A stretch of 64,000 nucleotides of DNA, taken from positions 1,674,001 through 1,738,000 of the forward strand of contig CP129487.1 in the NCBI GenBank assembly GCA_030584025.1, written 5' to 3'. The position numbers were made by a program, and so were the translations under genes. Below the pieces are notes generated by a model. The model saw only the letters and a list, made by a program, of their open reading frames with translations. It was not told where the DNA came from and made no database searches. Below, in pieces: positions 1 to 8,975 of this stretch. How positions within the stretch are numbered: the first letter of the stretch is position 1; each line of letters begins with the position of its first letter. This stretch comes from Cyclobacteriaceae bacterium. GTDB taxonomy: Bacteria > Bacteroidota > Bacteroidia > Cytophagales > Cyclobacteriaceae.

Positions 1-1218
1 TTCAATGTTAATATGTTTAACTTCTTCTGCTGCTTCACGTAAATCTAGTTTGGCCACTCTTCCACTGGCAATGCCCGTCATGCCAACTCCAATAAGCGCA
101 TCCTGCTCGGTAGTATTTTTCCACTCATCACGCAAGTAGTGAAAATCGGTAAAGCCAGCTTGTAAGGTGCCTAGGAATCCCGCTACACGTGCACGGTTGT
201 TTAGCTCCTCCTGATTCTCTACATCGGAAACATTGACTTCACATAAGTTGCAAAACTGGAAGGGACGTAGCGCAATTTCACAGCAAGGATTAGTTCCCCA
301 ATCGGGGTGATTGCTGAAGTAAAAACCGGGTTCGCCAGCACCTGACAGTTCAATCTTTTTCCACAGATCAAGAAATTCTTTTTGCGTGGTATGTTCTCGC
401 GAGAGCACAGCCGAGTTATTTGCGCGACCCCGTTGCTCGTTCAGTTCCCACCAATTTCCAAACTTACAGGTCAACATTTCCTCATCATCTAGGGAGAACA
501 AGGAAATCATGGCTGATCTACGAATGCCCCCTGCAAGCACCGCGTTGGCTATATGGCACATGATGTCATGACATTCCAGCGGGGTGAGTTGTTCCCCGTT
601 TTCTTTTCGATCCAAAATTGCTGTAACATGCGCATGACAAACCTTTAATGGTTCCGGGCCGGGTGCTTTGCCCCCTGCTGTTACCAGGCGTGCGCCTTTT
701 GGTCGTATGTCGGAATAGTCGAAATCAGGCATTGCTTCATTTTGTCCAAAGTAAGCCTTCATAATCATTTTGATGGAATCGGCCCAACCTTCCAGACTAT
801 CACCAATCAGAAATCTTCTGCGCTTTTCTGCTTTTTGTATCGGAGGAAGTTTCGCTACATGATGTTGTTGAACTGAAAAACCCACACCTGTTCCACCTAA
901 CAGCAAAAACATCGCCTCCTGAAATGCCCGGATATCATCTACCGGCATATAGGCGCAGTTATAAATGCGACTGTTATTCTTAACAATTGGAGCGCCAGCA
1001 AATTGCATGGCACGCATAGATGGCAATACCTTTTTTTGCAATACCCACTGCATATTCTCCTGAATTTCATCAGTAATGTGTGGATATTTATCAATCATCA
1101 TAGCTTCGTATCGCGCGCAGATTTCGGGCCATAATTCTCTACGCTGCAATTCAGGCAGGTAGCGCGCATACTTCATGTAAATGACAATGTCACTGAGGAT
1201 TTCTTGATTGAGTTCCAT
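1..1218 (-). CDS. Class II (adenosylcobalamin-dependent) ribonucleoside-triphosphate reductase, C-terminus cut by window edge
   Basis: The frame is open from an ATG at 1218 to the window edge, giving 406 residues with no stop. It matches the monomeric B12-dependent RTPR family, which reduces NTPs to dNTPs without needing oxygen. Visible motifs are YNCAYMPVD near residue 75, carrying one of the redox cysteines, then GGTGVGFSVQ, and NPCCE near residue 311, the NPCxE motif whose first Cys would be the thiyl-radical residue. The C-terminal redox cysteines lie outside the window. No cobalamin riboswitch is visible in the 55 bp before the next gene. An oxygen-independent RNR suits an organism that respires nitrogen oxides. 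The family call is firm; the exact subfamily is not. Confidence 0.9.
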   Translation of the reverse strand, partial: MELNQEILSDIVIYMKYARYLPELQRRELWPEICARYEAMMIDKYPHITDEIQENMQWVLQKKVLPSMRAMQFAGAPIVKNNSRIYNCAYMPVDDIRAFQEAMFLLLGGTGVGFSVQQHHVAKLPPIQKAEKRRRFLIGDSLEGWADSIKMIMKAYFGQNEAMPDFDYSDIRPKGARLVTAGGKAPGPEPLKVCHAHVTAILDRKENGEQLTPLECHDIMCHIANAVLAGGIRRSAMISLFSLDDEEMLTCKFGNWWELNEQRGRANNSAVLSREHTTQKEFLDLWKKIELSGAGEPGFYFSNHPDWGTNPCCEIALRPFQFCNLCEVNVSDVENQEELNNRARVAGFLGTLQAGFTDFHYLRDEWKNTTEQDALIGVGMTGIASGRVAKLDLREAAEEVKHINIE

Positions 1219-1273
1219 GGTTGTGGTAAGTTTTAGTTTAAAAAATAGTTACGGGCTTTTTATACAATACCGT

Positions 1274-1978
1274 TCAGGTACCTTTATATATTTCGCTTTC
1301 TAATGTTAAGGCTTGGGGAAAAAGAATATCGTTTTCAAGTTTGATAAGCTTGTTCAATGATTTCTCTAAACGTGCTACCTGGTTTCTAATGGTCTTGTAG
1401 CTATTATCTTTATCGGTGATGCAAAAATATTCACTCACTTTTTTTACTTCAGTCATGATTTGTTGTGTGGAGGCATGTTCATTTTCCAGTCGCTCAATCG
1501 GATACTGAAAACGAAAAGTAGGCTGGCAGCTCACACCTGAATTTTTATATTTTTTGGACCAAACAGCTATAAACTCGGGAAACAGAATCATTTCTTCCTT
1601 ATATAGGTGCATCTCTAATTGTTCAGCCAGTATTTCAATATTTACTTTAATTGTTAATAATTCAAGGGTGAAGGAGCTATAACGTTTTGTAGCCTTTTCA
1701 AGCGAACGCGTCAGTATAGATAATCGCCTTTTAACTTGATCATGTTCGTTCATGGTTTCGCTAAGCAGTTTGTCCATAGGTGTGGATGAAAACTGTAAGG
1801 ATTTTATTTCCTCTTTAACATGAATGGGATTTACGGAGCATGTTTTGCATGCCTCCTCGAACTCCATTTGACGGCACCGCAAGTAGTGAAGACCGTATTT
1901 TCGCATGATGCGGGCACTGGAAGGCTGAAGGTTTAAAAGTTCACGAATTGTCATATCAATCAGTAATGGATATACCAA
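1274..1978 (-). CDS. RIC/ScdA-type di-iron protein (DUF542 + hemerythrin-like), divergent
   Basis: The 234-residue protein has an N-terminal ScdA_N/DUF542-like domain (TIRELLNLQPSSARIMRKYG, about residues 10-65) and a C-terminal four-helix hemerythrin-like domain with scattered His and Glu ligands, including HLYKEEMILFPEF. RIC proteins repair iron-sulfur clusters after NO damage. The usual CCGGK motif of the N-terminal domain is replaced by LRCRQ, though later Cys remain (EACKTC). It follows the nod-like gene on the same strand. The long start overlaps nod by 23 bp. An ATG at 1954, one base after the nod stop, gives the MTIRELL start and is equally plausible. Co-transcription with an NO-converting enzyme fits a protective role (inference). 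Confidence 0.8.
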   Translation of the reverse strand: MVYPLLIDMTIRELLNLQPSSARIMRKYGLHYLRCRQMEFEEACKTCSVNPIHVKEEIKSLQFSSTPMDKLLSETMNEHDQVKRRLSILTRSLEKATKRYSSFTLELLTIKVNIEILAEQLEMHLYKEEMILFPEFIAVWSKKYKNSGVSCQPTFRFQYPIERLENEHASTQQIMTEVKKVSEYFCITDKDNSYKTIRNQVARLEKSLNKLIKLENDILFPQALTLESEIYKGT

Positions 1979-4313
1979 ATTCCTTTTTTAGTGTTTTTGG
2001 CTTTTTATGACCATTTCCGGTTACCTCCGGAAAAATCAAATTTTTCTTCAAATGCTTTCCGTTGCGCACAATGAAAATCAGCAGCGGGATTACACCCCCT
2101 AAAACAAAAATGGACCCCCCGATAATCCGTAACCAGGTAAGCCCTTGAAATAGAGAACTGTCAATAAATTGACTGCTTCGGGCAAACCATAAACCATTTT
2201 CTACCACGGCAATAAATTGCAGAATGCCTGCAGGGAAAAGATCAAGCACCACCATGAGCAGTAAACCGATGTTGATGGACCAGAACGAAGTATTAACTAA
2301 TTTTTTATCCCACACTTCCGGTTTGAATAGCAACTGACAGCAAAATAGGACAGCAGCCAGGGATAGGTTTCCGTACACGCCCATTAATGCAGCATGACCA
2401 TGATTTACGGTAAGGTAAGTACCGTGTTCGTAATAATTGGCTATTGGCAGGTTGATAATAAATCCCATAACGCCTGCACCAAGAAAGTTCCAGAAATTTA
2501 CACCCAGTAAAAATAGAAACACGCCAGGAAACCCAAATGCTTCTTTTGCCTTGCTCCCATTTGTTAATTGATCTGGGAGTTTTGCAAATCGCCAGGCTTC
2601 CAGCGTCAATAAAATCAAGGGTACCACCTGTAGGGTTGAGAATACAGAACCAAGCGCCATGGTAAATACCGGTTTTGCATTCCAATAAAAGTTATGGGAT
2701 ATACCCAATAACCCTGAGCCCAAAAAAAGTAAACACGCCAGGTAGATAACGCGGGTTGCTGCACGCTCACTTACCAGTCCCATCAACACCATAAAGTATC
2801 CGATCAATACGGTTGTAAAGACTTCAAAAAAGGCTTCAGCCCACATGTGTACAACCATCCAACGCCAAAAATCGGCAATGACAAAATTGGTTTTTGGCGT
2901 GAACATCAAGCCGGAAAAGAGCAACACAAGAATACTTAAGGTTGCGTATACTAACCAATTGGGTAGGGCCCAAGGCTTTTTTAAGGTCATTACCGGTTTG
3001 AGTCCTCGGAAAAGGATCACTACCCAAAATCCGAAAATAATGTAGAGTAATCCCTGCCACAATTTTCCCGGCTCAAGGTATTCCCAACCCTGGTGCCCTA
3101 TCCAATACCATGCGTTGCCGGCAAATCCCATGGGTCCGATGAACAGACCAATCACAGCACCTGCAACCAATAGCACAATTAATCCAAAAGCAATATTGAT
3201 GAGTTTGCGTTGCCCGGCCGGTTCCTTAGGCGAGAGCATCGGCATAACAAAAAACGATGCGCCTATCCAACAAGCAGAAATCCAAAGAAGTGAAAGCTGA
3301 ATATGCCAACTACGGGTTACCGTGATAGGCAAACTTTTGGACATATCAAACCCAAAGAAATTTACAAATCCCACAAAATCATGTACAGTAAGAATTCCTG
3401 CCAAAACCTGCACAGCAAATAAAATGATGGCTGCATAAAAGAATTTATAGGTAGCACGCTGTGTGGGTGTTGGTAAAAAGTCTCGAACTCCCTTTTCGGT
3501 TACTAAAGGTGCAGCATGATTAGTAAATGCGGCATCATCAAGTTTCTCCAGTTTTCCATGGTAGTAAAGAACAATACCCAATCCAAGAACCAATCCCAAT
3601 GACCCAACAATACTCCAGATTATAGTGGCAACCGTAGGTGTGTTGCCTGCCCCTGCATCAAAAGGCCAATTGTGGGTATAGCTGTAGTCTTTCCCGGGGC
3701 GTTCTACCCCGCATACCCAAGCCCCCCAGAAGAAAAAGGCGGTTAGTTTGCGGATTTCTTCCAGGTTGGTAATGTACCCTGTTGGGGAAAAGGCTTGTTC
3801 ATGTTTGGGATTTAAAAAAACTTCATGGTAATAGGTCACTAATTTTTTAGCCGCATAGGCTTGTGACATTTTAAGGGTTACTGAATGTGTGCTTTCCTGG
3901 TAGGTGTTCGCTTTAATTTCCTTTTTAACCTTTTCAGTAATCCCCAACAGTACTGTTTCCCGATCGGATACTTCGGCATGGGTTGTTTCTTTATAATAGT
4001 CTGTCATGAAAGTGGCCGTCAGGTGCAAAGCCTCGGCTGAATAATCGGGGCCCCGGTAACCACCATCGCCAAACATGGATCCATACTCCATCAGGGCATA
4101 TTGCTGGAAAAGTGCCTGGCCTTTCTGGATATCGTCTTGTGTAAAAATTGTATTGTGTTCAACGTCAACAAAGTTAGCTACAGGTGGTGCCTCTGTATAA
4201 GTGTGAACACCCATCATAACTACCCCGGTAAAGCTGACAAGAAAAATTAATAGGAGTGGGAGCCACCATTTCTTTGGATTTAATAAATAGTCAAGGACGT
4301 TCCTCTTTCCCAT
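1956..4313 (-). CDS. nod: Nitric oxide dismutase-like protein (Nod; qNOR superfamily)
   Basis: The 785-residue membrane protein has the qNOR layout: an N-terminal TM helix, an extracytoplasmic cytochrome c-like domain without a CxxCH, then about 12 further helices. Haem ligands H337, H638 and H640 and FeB-site residues H489 and E493 are present. Three catalytic positions differ from true qNOR. The second His of the HH pair is Asn (SHNFYW, N541), the later active-site Glu is Gln (FSTLQ, Q562), and the quinol-site HxxxE reads HDFVG (H311, G315). By the Geobacillus numbering I recall, H508, E512, H559, H560 and E581 map here with one constant offset of 19. These substitutions are those described for Nod of Methylomirabilis oxyfera, which converts 2 NO to N2 and O2. 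Family membership is certain; dismutase activity is inferred from these residues. Two copies of the shared palindrome lie upstream. Confidence 0.85.
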   Translation of the reverse strand: MGKRNVLDYLLNPKKWWLPLLLIFLVSFTGVVMMGVHTYTEAPPVANFVDVEHNTIFTQDDIQKGQALFQQYALMEYGSMFGDGGYRGPDYSAEALHLTATFMTDYYKETTHAEVSDRETVLLGITEKVKKEIKANTYQESTHSVTLKMSQAYAAKKLVTYYHEVFLNPKHEQAFSPTGYITNLEEIRKLTAFFFWGAWVCGVERPGKDYSYTHNWPFDAGAGNTPTVATIIWSIVGSLGLVLGLGIVLYYHGKLEKLDDAAFTNHAAPLVTEKGVRDFLPTPTQRATYKFFYAAIILFAVQVLAGILTVHDFVGFVNFFGFDMSKSLPITVTRSWHIQLSLLWISACWIGASFFVMPMLSPKEPAGQRKLINIAFGLIVLLVAGAVIGLFIGPMGFAGNAWYWIGHQGWEYLEPGKLWQGLLYIIFGFWVVILFRGLKPVMTLKKPWALPNWLVYATLSILVLLFSGLMFTPKTNFVIADFWRWMVVHMWAEAFFEVFTTVLIGYFMVLMGLVSERAATRVIYLACLLFLGSGLLGISHNFYWNAKPVFTMALGSVFSTLQVVPLILLTLEAWRFAKLPDQLTNGSKAKEAFGFPGVFLFLLGVNFWNFLGAGVMGFIINLPIANYYEHGTYLTVNHGHAALMGVYGNLSLAAVLFCCQLLFKPEVWDKKLVNTSFWSINIGLLLMVVLDLFPAGILQFIAVVENGLWFARSSQFIDSSLFQGLTWLRIIGGSIFVLGGVIPLLIFIVRNGKHLKKNLIFPEVTGNGHKKPKTLKKEFGISITD

Positions 4314-4330
4314 ACCGTGTATTTAGTGGT

Positions 4331-4397
4331 TAAACTTAATAAAAGATAAAATACTCTTAATATAATTATACAAAAAAAGATAAATTAGTCCTTAAAT
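4331..4397 (-). promoter_or_regulatory. nod promoter region with two copies of the shared 26-bp palindrome
   Basis: Two imperfect copies of the operator described in the findings lie at 4338-4363 and 4372-4397, between nod and the divergent tryptophanase gene. On the minus strand the distal copy reads AAGGACTAATTTATCTTTTT. A TAAGTTTA sequence (4338-4331) resembles the -7 box TAnnTTTG but directly abuts the proximal copy, so the spacing differs from the four best sites. Which copy controls which gene cannot be decided from sequence. Confidence 0.6.
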
Positions 4398-4407
4398 AAC
4401 CTGATAC

Positions 4408-5793
4408 ATGCAAGAAAATCCACGAAGGACCTTGGCTGAGCCCTTCCGTATTAAAATGGTTGAGCCGTTGCGCATGACCACCGAGGTCTACCGGGAAAAG
4501 GCGCTTCGTCAGGCTGGTCATAATGCCTTTCTTCTTAAATCAGAAGATGTGTTTATTGACCTGCTTACCGACAGTGGAACTGGGGCGATGAGCGACCGTC
4601 AATGGGCAGGTATGATGATAGGTGATGAAAGTTATGCTGGGGCCCGAAGTTGGCAACGGCTACAGGAAGTGGTGATGAAGTTATGCGGGATGCCTTATAT
4701 ACTTCCAACACATCAGGGACGGGCATCTGAACGAATCTTATATGGAATCACAGGTGGAAAAGGAAAGGTTTTCTTGAGCAATACCCATTTTGACACCACA
4801 AGAGCCAATATTGAATTTACCGGTGCCACAGCATTGGATCTAGTGCCTGAAGAAAGTGCAGACCTCGAACGGGAATTCCCCTTTAAGGGAAATATTGACC
4901 TTGAAAAGCTGGAGGCGGAAATCCGGAAGCATACCCCGAAGCATATTGCCGCAGTGATAATGACAGTGACCAACAACTCCTCTGGAGGCCAGCCCGTGAG
5001 TATGGAAAATATGAAGGCGGTGCGGTCGGTGTGCAACCGCCATAAGCTGCTGCTTGTAATTGACGGATGCCGGATTGCTGAAAATAGTTATTTCATCCGT
5101 CACAGGGAGAAAGGATACGAGAGCAAAAGTTACTATAGCATTGCCGCAGAGATGCTGAACCTAAGTGATGCATTTGTGATGAGTGCCAAGAAAGACGGGT
5201 TGGTGAACATGGGTGGTCTGCTCTGCTTGAAGGATGAGGAACTCCACATTAAGTGCACAAACATGCTCATTATTTCAGAAGGTTATACCACCTATGGTGG
5301 ATTGTCAGGCAGGGATATGGAAGCCATGGCGGTGGGGCTGACCGAAGTTTTTGATCCAGATTATTTACAATACCGAATACGAAGTACAACTTATCTGGGC
5401 GAACACCTGAAGGCAAAAGGTGTACCTGTTGTATGGCCTATAGGAGGACACGCGGTTTATGTGAATGCGAAAAAGCTTTACCCAAACATTCCGGTTGAAG
5501 AATTTCCAGGACAAGTATTGGTTTGTGATCTTTATTTACGTGGGGGGATACGCTGTGTTGAAGTGGGCAGCGTAATGTTTGGCACGTACGATGAACAAGG
5601 CCGAATGAAACATGCGCGGCATGAACTAATGCGTATGGCTATTCCACGTAGGGTGTATACGCAAAGCCATATCGACTATGTACTGGAGGTGTTTGATGAT
5701 ATCCTAGAAATGCGCGACAAGAAAAGAGGACTCAGGATCGTATACGAGCCACCTTTACTCCGCCATTTCACAGCACGATTTGAAGCAATCTGA
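4408..5793 (+). CDS. tnaA: Tryptophanase (PLP-dependent beta-eliminating lyase)
   Basis: The 461-residue protein matches the tryptophanase/tyrosine phenol-lyase family over its full length. SAKKDGLVNMGG holds the PLP-binding Lys, and PTHQGRASE and LTDSGTGAMSD are also family motifs. Two positions separate the enzymes. FDTT near residue 130 has the Asp typical of tryptophanase rather than Thr, and GIRCVEVGS lacks the Arg that tyrosine phenol-lyase uses to bind the phenol side. Tryptophanase splits L-tryptophan into indole, pyruvate and ammonia. There is no leader peptide like E. coli tnaC in the 94 bp upstream. It is divergent from nod and shares its intergenic region. Confidence 0.88.
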   Translation: MQENPRRTLAEPFRIKMVEPLRMTTEVYREKALRQAGHNAFLLKSEDVFIDLLTDSGTGAMSDRQWAGMMIGDESYAGARSWQRLQEVVMKLCGMPYILPTHQGRASERILYGITGGKGKVFLSNTHFDTTRANIEFTGATALDLVPEESADLEREFPFKGNIDLEKLEAEIRKHTPKHIAAVIMTVTNNSSGGQPVSMENMKAVRSVCNRHKLLLVIDGCRIAENSYFIRHREKGYESKSYYSIAAEMLNLSDAFVMSAKKDGLVNMGGLLCLKDEELHIKCTNMLIISEGYTTYGGLSGRDMEAMAVGLTEVFDPDYLQYRIRSTTYLGEHLKAKGVPVVWPIGGHAVYVNAKKLYPNIPVEEFPGQVLVCDLYLRGGIRCVEVGSVMFGTYDEQGRMKHARHELMRMAIPRRVYTQSHIDYVLEVFDDILEMRDKKRGLRIVYEPPLLRHFTARFEAI

Positions 5794-5982
5794 TTCCGAC
5801 CAATCATAATAACAATGAAAAGCATAACTGAGCCAATTCCTGACTATCTCAGGCCCGTAGTACGGGTAAGACCGGAACATTCCTGAGTCGTTTTGAAAGA
5901 TAATATGTCAGATGATCCTAGGTTTAGTTCATGTAAAGTAAAACCTAAGCATGGCTGGAAGGCCATTGTTTCCGGAGAACTT

Positions 5983-7410
5983 TTAGTCCTTGATACAGCG
6001 TACAGAGACACCACAACCTTTACTGTAACTTCCTCTGCCTATGCCATTATTGATGTAACTGAGCAGGTAGTACCAGGAACTGTAAGCATTGTACGCAGTG
6101 GAACTCCACCAATTACCGTATTTATCCGGTGGACCAAATGTTCCGTCTGGGTTACGGTAACTACCGGGCAAGCCTGCGAATCCACTGGTGTTTACACCGT
6201 TTCCCTTTTCATGCCAGGAGGATATGCTTTTCAGTGATAACCCACCCGAATCTTCACCTCCTAAAGATTCAATCAAGATGGTCCACTCTTTAGTGGTGGG
6301 TATGTGCCATCCGATGGGCGCGAGACCGCGAGGGTCATTCACGGCATACCAATTATACATTTTACCATAGATGTGACCATTGGCTGGATCATCTTCATAA
6401 TAACACCAGGCGGGTCGTTTGTTGGCATCTGCACGACTCCACTCCTCTGGTGTTTTAGCTTCCGGTATCGGGTCGCCATTGGCAAAGTGATCAACATCCA
6501 GGTTTCGGCTCATCCATACCTGGGTGCCAATTGTGGTTGAGTTGAATGGATCAACACTTTTATCCTTTTGTTTGACAATTGTTTCAGCGGGGGGCTCGGT
6601 TATGGTTTCCCGTTTGCTTGCGGGTTTAGTCATTGTTTCCTTAACTCCTGATCCGGGCGTGAAATAAAAATCTCCCGTATAATCCGAGGCAATCCAAGGG
6701 CGTTGCGCATCACCCGATGCTGCCGCTACATCTCGTGCCACATTCTTGAATACCTGTTCAATATTGAGGCCGGGTGAATTCATGTATTGCAATAACTTGG
6801 AGGTAAATAGGCCATTCCGTCCCTGACCATCACTAGCCACAGAGCCGGGCTTTGTGGCATACACGATATACGAGCCTTTTGGCGTAGCTACCATACTGAG
6901 CCCCTTTTCACCTGTACGACTGAAGCTGCGAAATGGATTAATTCTACAGGCATCCACAATAAAAATATTCAATCCATTTCCGGCCTCTTCTATGGCGCGC
7001 ATCACGTAATCCATGTTCACGCACTGGTCGTCAAGGTCTGCTTCTATTTGAGGATTAGCACTGGTTGGTATGAGGTAGTTCACACCTTTTACCTGCATGC
7101 CGTGACCCGAGTAAAAAACCAAACCGGTAGCATGAGGTTCAGTTTGCAGCAGCTTAAAGTACCGCAGGATACCGTCCAGCATCACACGTTTATTCATGGG
7201 ATCATAAATTTCCACCACAGTAAATCCTTTTTTCTTCAGCGTTGAGGCCATATCAACCGCATCATTCAGTGAATTCTTTAAAGGCGGAACATGCTGATAG
7301 GATTTTACACCGATCACAAGCGCATACTTCTCTTGCTGTGCCAGTATACGCTCACTTATCGCACTGAATACCATCGCAGCAACAAGCATTTTGATCATCT
7401 GGTTTTTCAT
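5983..7410 (-). CDS. Caspase-family (C14) protease fused to a FISUMP domain
   Basis: The start is taken at the ATG at 7410, which places a signal peptide (MIKMLVAAMVFSA, ending ILAQQ) at the N-terminus; a longer frame opens 18 codons upstream. Residues about 25-250 form a caspase fold with the catalytic dyad His in YSGHGMQ and Cys in VDACRINPF. A linker rich in Thr, Lys and Pro follows. The last about 180 residues are a Fibrobacter-type paralogous (FISUMP, TIGR02145) domain: GTQVWMSRNLDVD, MYNWYAVN, GWHIPTTKEW and CIKD at the end. The protein is likely exported and anchored or displayed. Substrate unknown. Between it and tnaA (5794-5982) I see no gene. Confidence 0.82.
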   Translation of the reverse strand: MKNQMIKMLVAAMVFSAISERILAQQEKYALVIGVKSYQHVPPLKNSLNDAVDMASTLKKKGFTVVEIYDPMNKRVMLDGILRYFKLLQTEPHATGLVFYSGHGMQVKGVNYLIPTSANPQIEADLDDQCVNMDYVMRAIEEAGNGLNIFIVDACRINPFRSFSRTGEKGLSMVATPKGSYIVYATKPGSVASDGQGRNGLFTSKLLQYMNSPGLNIEQVFKNVARDVAAASGDAQRPWIASDYTGDFYFTPGSGVKETMTKPASKRETITEPPAETIVKQKDKSVDPFNSTTIGTQVWMSRNLDVDHFANGDPIPEAKTPEEWSRADANKRPAWCYYEDDPANGHIYGKMYNWYAVNDPRGLAPIGWHIPTTKEWTILIESLGGEDSGGLSLKSISSWHEKGNGVNTSGFAGLPGSYRNPDGTFGPPDKYGNWWSSTAYNAYSSWYYLLSYINNGIGRGSYSKGCGVSVRCIKD

Positions 7411-7547
7411 ACTGCTATTGATTAATATGATTTGAATCGAATATTGCAATTCAAAAAAAAGCACGTAACAGATTTTAAGTCGTCACGTGGCAGAGTATCT
7501 CAACCCTGCTTGGCTGGTTACAGCGTTTTCAGCGTAAATCAAAGAGT

Positions 7548-8225
7548 TCAATATTGTGCATAAGCCACTACCTGTTTCAGCAGGGTATCAAATTCCTGGG
7601 TGCTGATGTACTTATTTGCTTTCGGAAATACCACGTTCTCCTCACGGAAAAGGTGTAACTTGAGTAGTTCAATGAGAGCGAATCCCTGTTCGGCAGCGAC
7701 ATCGAACGTTAACGCACGTGAAGTAACATCTGGCAGTCGTGTAGCCAGCGAAATAAAATTGAACATGAGAGTCAGGTGCTGCATAATTTTCAAGTGGTCA
7801 TCCTCCAGCATGTCAATGGCTGTTTTAGGAAACGGTCCTTTACTGTGCTCCTTGTGTTCGATTAGCCTTTTCTGTAATACCGGGAACAACACTTTCTCTT
7901 CCTTCAGGTGATGTTTCACCATGTGGTTGTCCATGTAGGAGAAGAACGTGTGAAAACTCTTTTCGATATCGGGATGTCGTTGCCAACCATTTTGCTTAAA
8001 GGCAATCAGAGCTTGTTCAAACGCTTCCAATTCCTTTTTGGCTTGCGTGTGTTCATCCATAAATTGCTGCAAACACGGATGTAATTCATCGTAGGGCACC
8101 GTATCCACTACGGGTGGTGTAAAGGCTTCAGGTGGATCCATCGGTGAAAATTCTTCAATCCCACTTTCCTTTTCAACCATCCGCTTCAATGGATCATTAT
8201 TGTTTATTTTTTGTAAATCGATCAT
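7548..8225 (-). CDS. Hemerythrin-like HHE domain protein, last gene of the nar operon
   Basis: The 225-residue protein has an N-terminal extension rich in Pro and acidic residues and then a hemerythrin HHE domain. Likely metal ligands sit in FMDEHTQAKK, MDNHMVKHHLKEE, LEDDHLKIMQH and LKLHLFREENVVFP. The family binds a di-iron centre and is used for O2/NO sensing, storage or repair. It starts 9 bp after narI on the same strand, so it is probably co-transcribed with narCGHJI and may protect the nitrate reductase or handle NO (inference). Confidence 0.78.
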   Translation of the reverse strand: MIDLQKINNNDPLKRMVEKESGIEEFSPMDPPEAFTPPVVDTVPYDELHPCLQQFMDEHTQAKKELEAFEQALIAFKQNGWQRHPDIEKSFHTFFSYMDNHMVKHHLKEEKVLFPVLQKRLIEHKEHSKGPFPKTAIDMLEDDHLKIMQHLTLMFNFISLATRLPDVTSRALTFDVAAEQGFALIELLKLHLFREENVVFPKANKYISTQEFDTLLKQVVAYAQY

Positions 8226-8234
8226 GTTGAAACA

Positions 8235-8963
8235 TTAGTTATTTCTTGGCCTATAAACCGACCAGCCGTTGGCTGGATTTCGCACCTTGTTTTTGTTCCA
8301 GTTCCAGATTACCCGTTGATACGGCCGCCATAGGTAATCCAACGGGGCAACCAGTGCATGCATCAGGCGTGAGAAGGGGAAGAGCATTACAATCAGGTAA
8401 GCTCCGATCACATGCAATTGGATAACGAGCGGCATCGCCACTACGGCATCCATGCGCGGCTCGAGTAAGAAAATGGACCACAAGTAAGGTGTAAGTGACG
8501 ATGCAAACCAGGATGAACCCCAACGGTATTCGTAAGCTACCCACAATCCCAAAAACACCTGTGCCAGTAACAGAATTTCCACCACATGATCCATCCAACT
8601 GGTTACCACCCGAATGCGGCCCTGCGTCCACCTACGGTAAATCAGGTTTGCCAGGCCAACCAGCATACTCAAACCAAAGGCAAAAGCAGCTACCTCCAGC
8701 ACCAGTAAACGTACCGGGTGACTGTTCCACAGCAACACACTTTTTGGAATGAGAAATGCGGTAAGGTGACCAAAGAAGAGAAAGAGCATACCCCAGTGAA
8801 ACGGTACACTGCCCCAAAATAATTTCTTACCCTCCAGAAATTCGGATGACAGAGAGGAGATCTGAAACTTGACATTCCGGTACCGGTAAATGGTACCGAT
8901 AAAAAATATAAACAAAGCCAGATAAGGAAGTATGATGAAGAAGAAGGTGTTAAGAATAGTCAT
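8235..8963 (-). CDS. narI: Respiratory nitrate reductase gamma subunit (cytochrome b)
   Basis: The 242-residue protein has about five TM helices and matches NarI. It anchors NarGH to the membrane, oxidises quinol and passes electrons through two b haems to NarH. Candidate haem ligands are His in FHWGMLFLFFGH near the N-terminus and in IQLHVIGAY and FSRLMHALVAP near the C-terminus, in helices II and V as expected. It lies 12 bp after narJ in the narGHJI order found in other bacteria. Confidence 0.92.
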   Translation of the reverse strand: MTILNTFFFIILPYLALFIFFIGTIYRYRNVKFQISSLSSEFLEGKKLFWGSVPFHWGMLFLFFGHLTAFLIPKSVLLWNSHPVRLLVLEVAAFAFGLSMLVGLANLIYRRWTQGRIRVVTSWMDHVVEILLLAQVFLGLWVAYEYRWGSSWFASSLTPYLWSIFLLEPRMDAVVAMPLVIQLHVIGAYLIVMLFPFSRLMHALVAPLDYLWRPYQRVIWNWNKNKVRNPANGWSVYRPRNN

Positions 8964-8975
8964 AGTCTCGAAAGG

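Noticed and set aside
1956..4313. Ordinary quinol-dependent nitric oxide reductase
   Set aside because: Three key positions carry the Nod-type residues instead (Asn, Gln and Gly).
4408..5793. Tyrosine phenol-lyase as the identity of this gene
   Set aside because: FDTT and GIRCVEVGS carry the tryptophanase residues at the two discriminating positions.
5815..5886. A 23-residue frame after tryptophanase
   Set aside because: Too short, without a ribosome-binding site or similarity.
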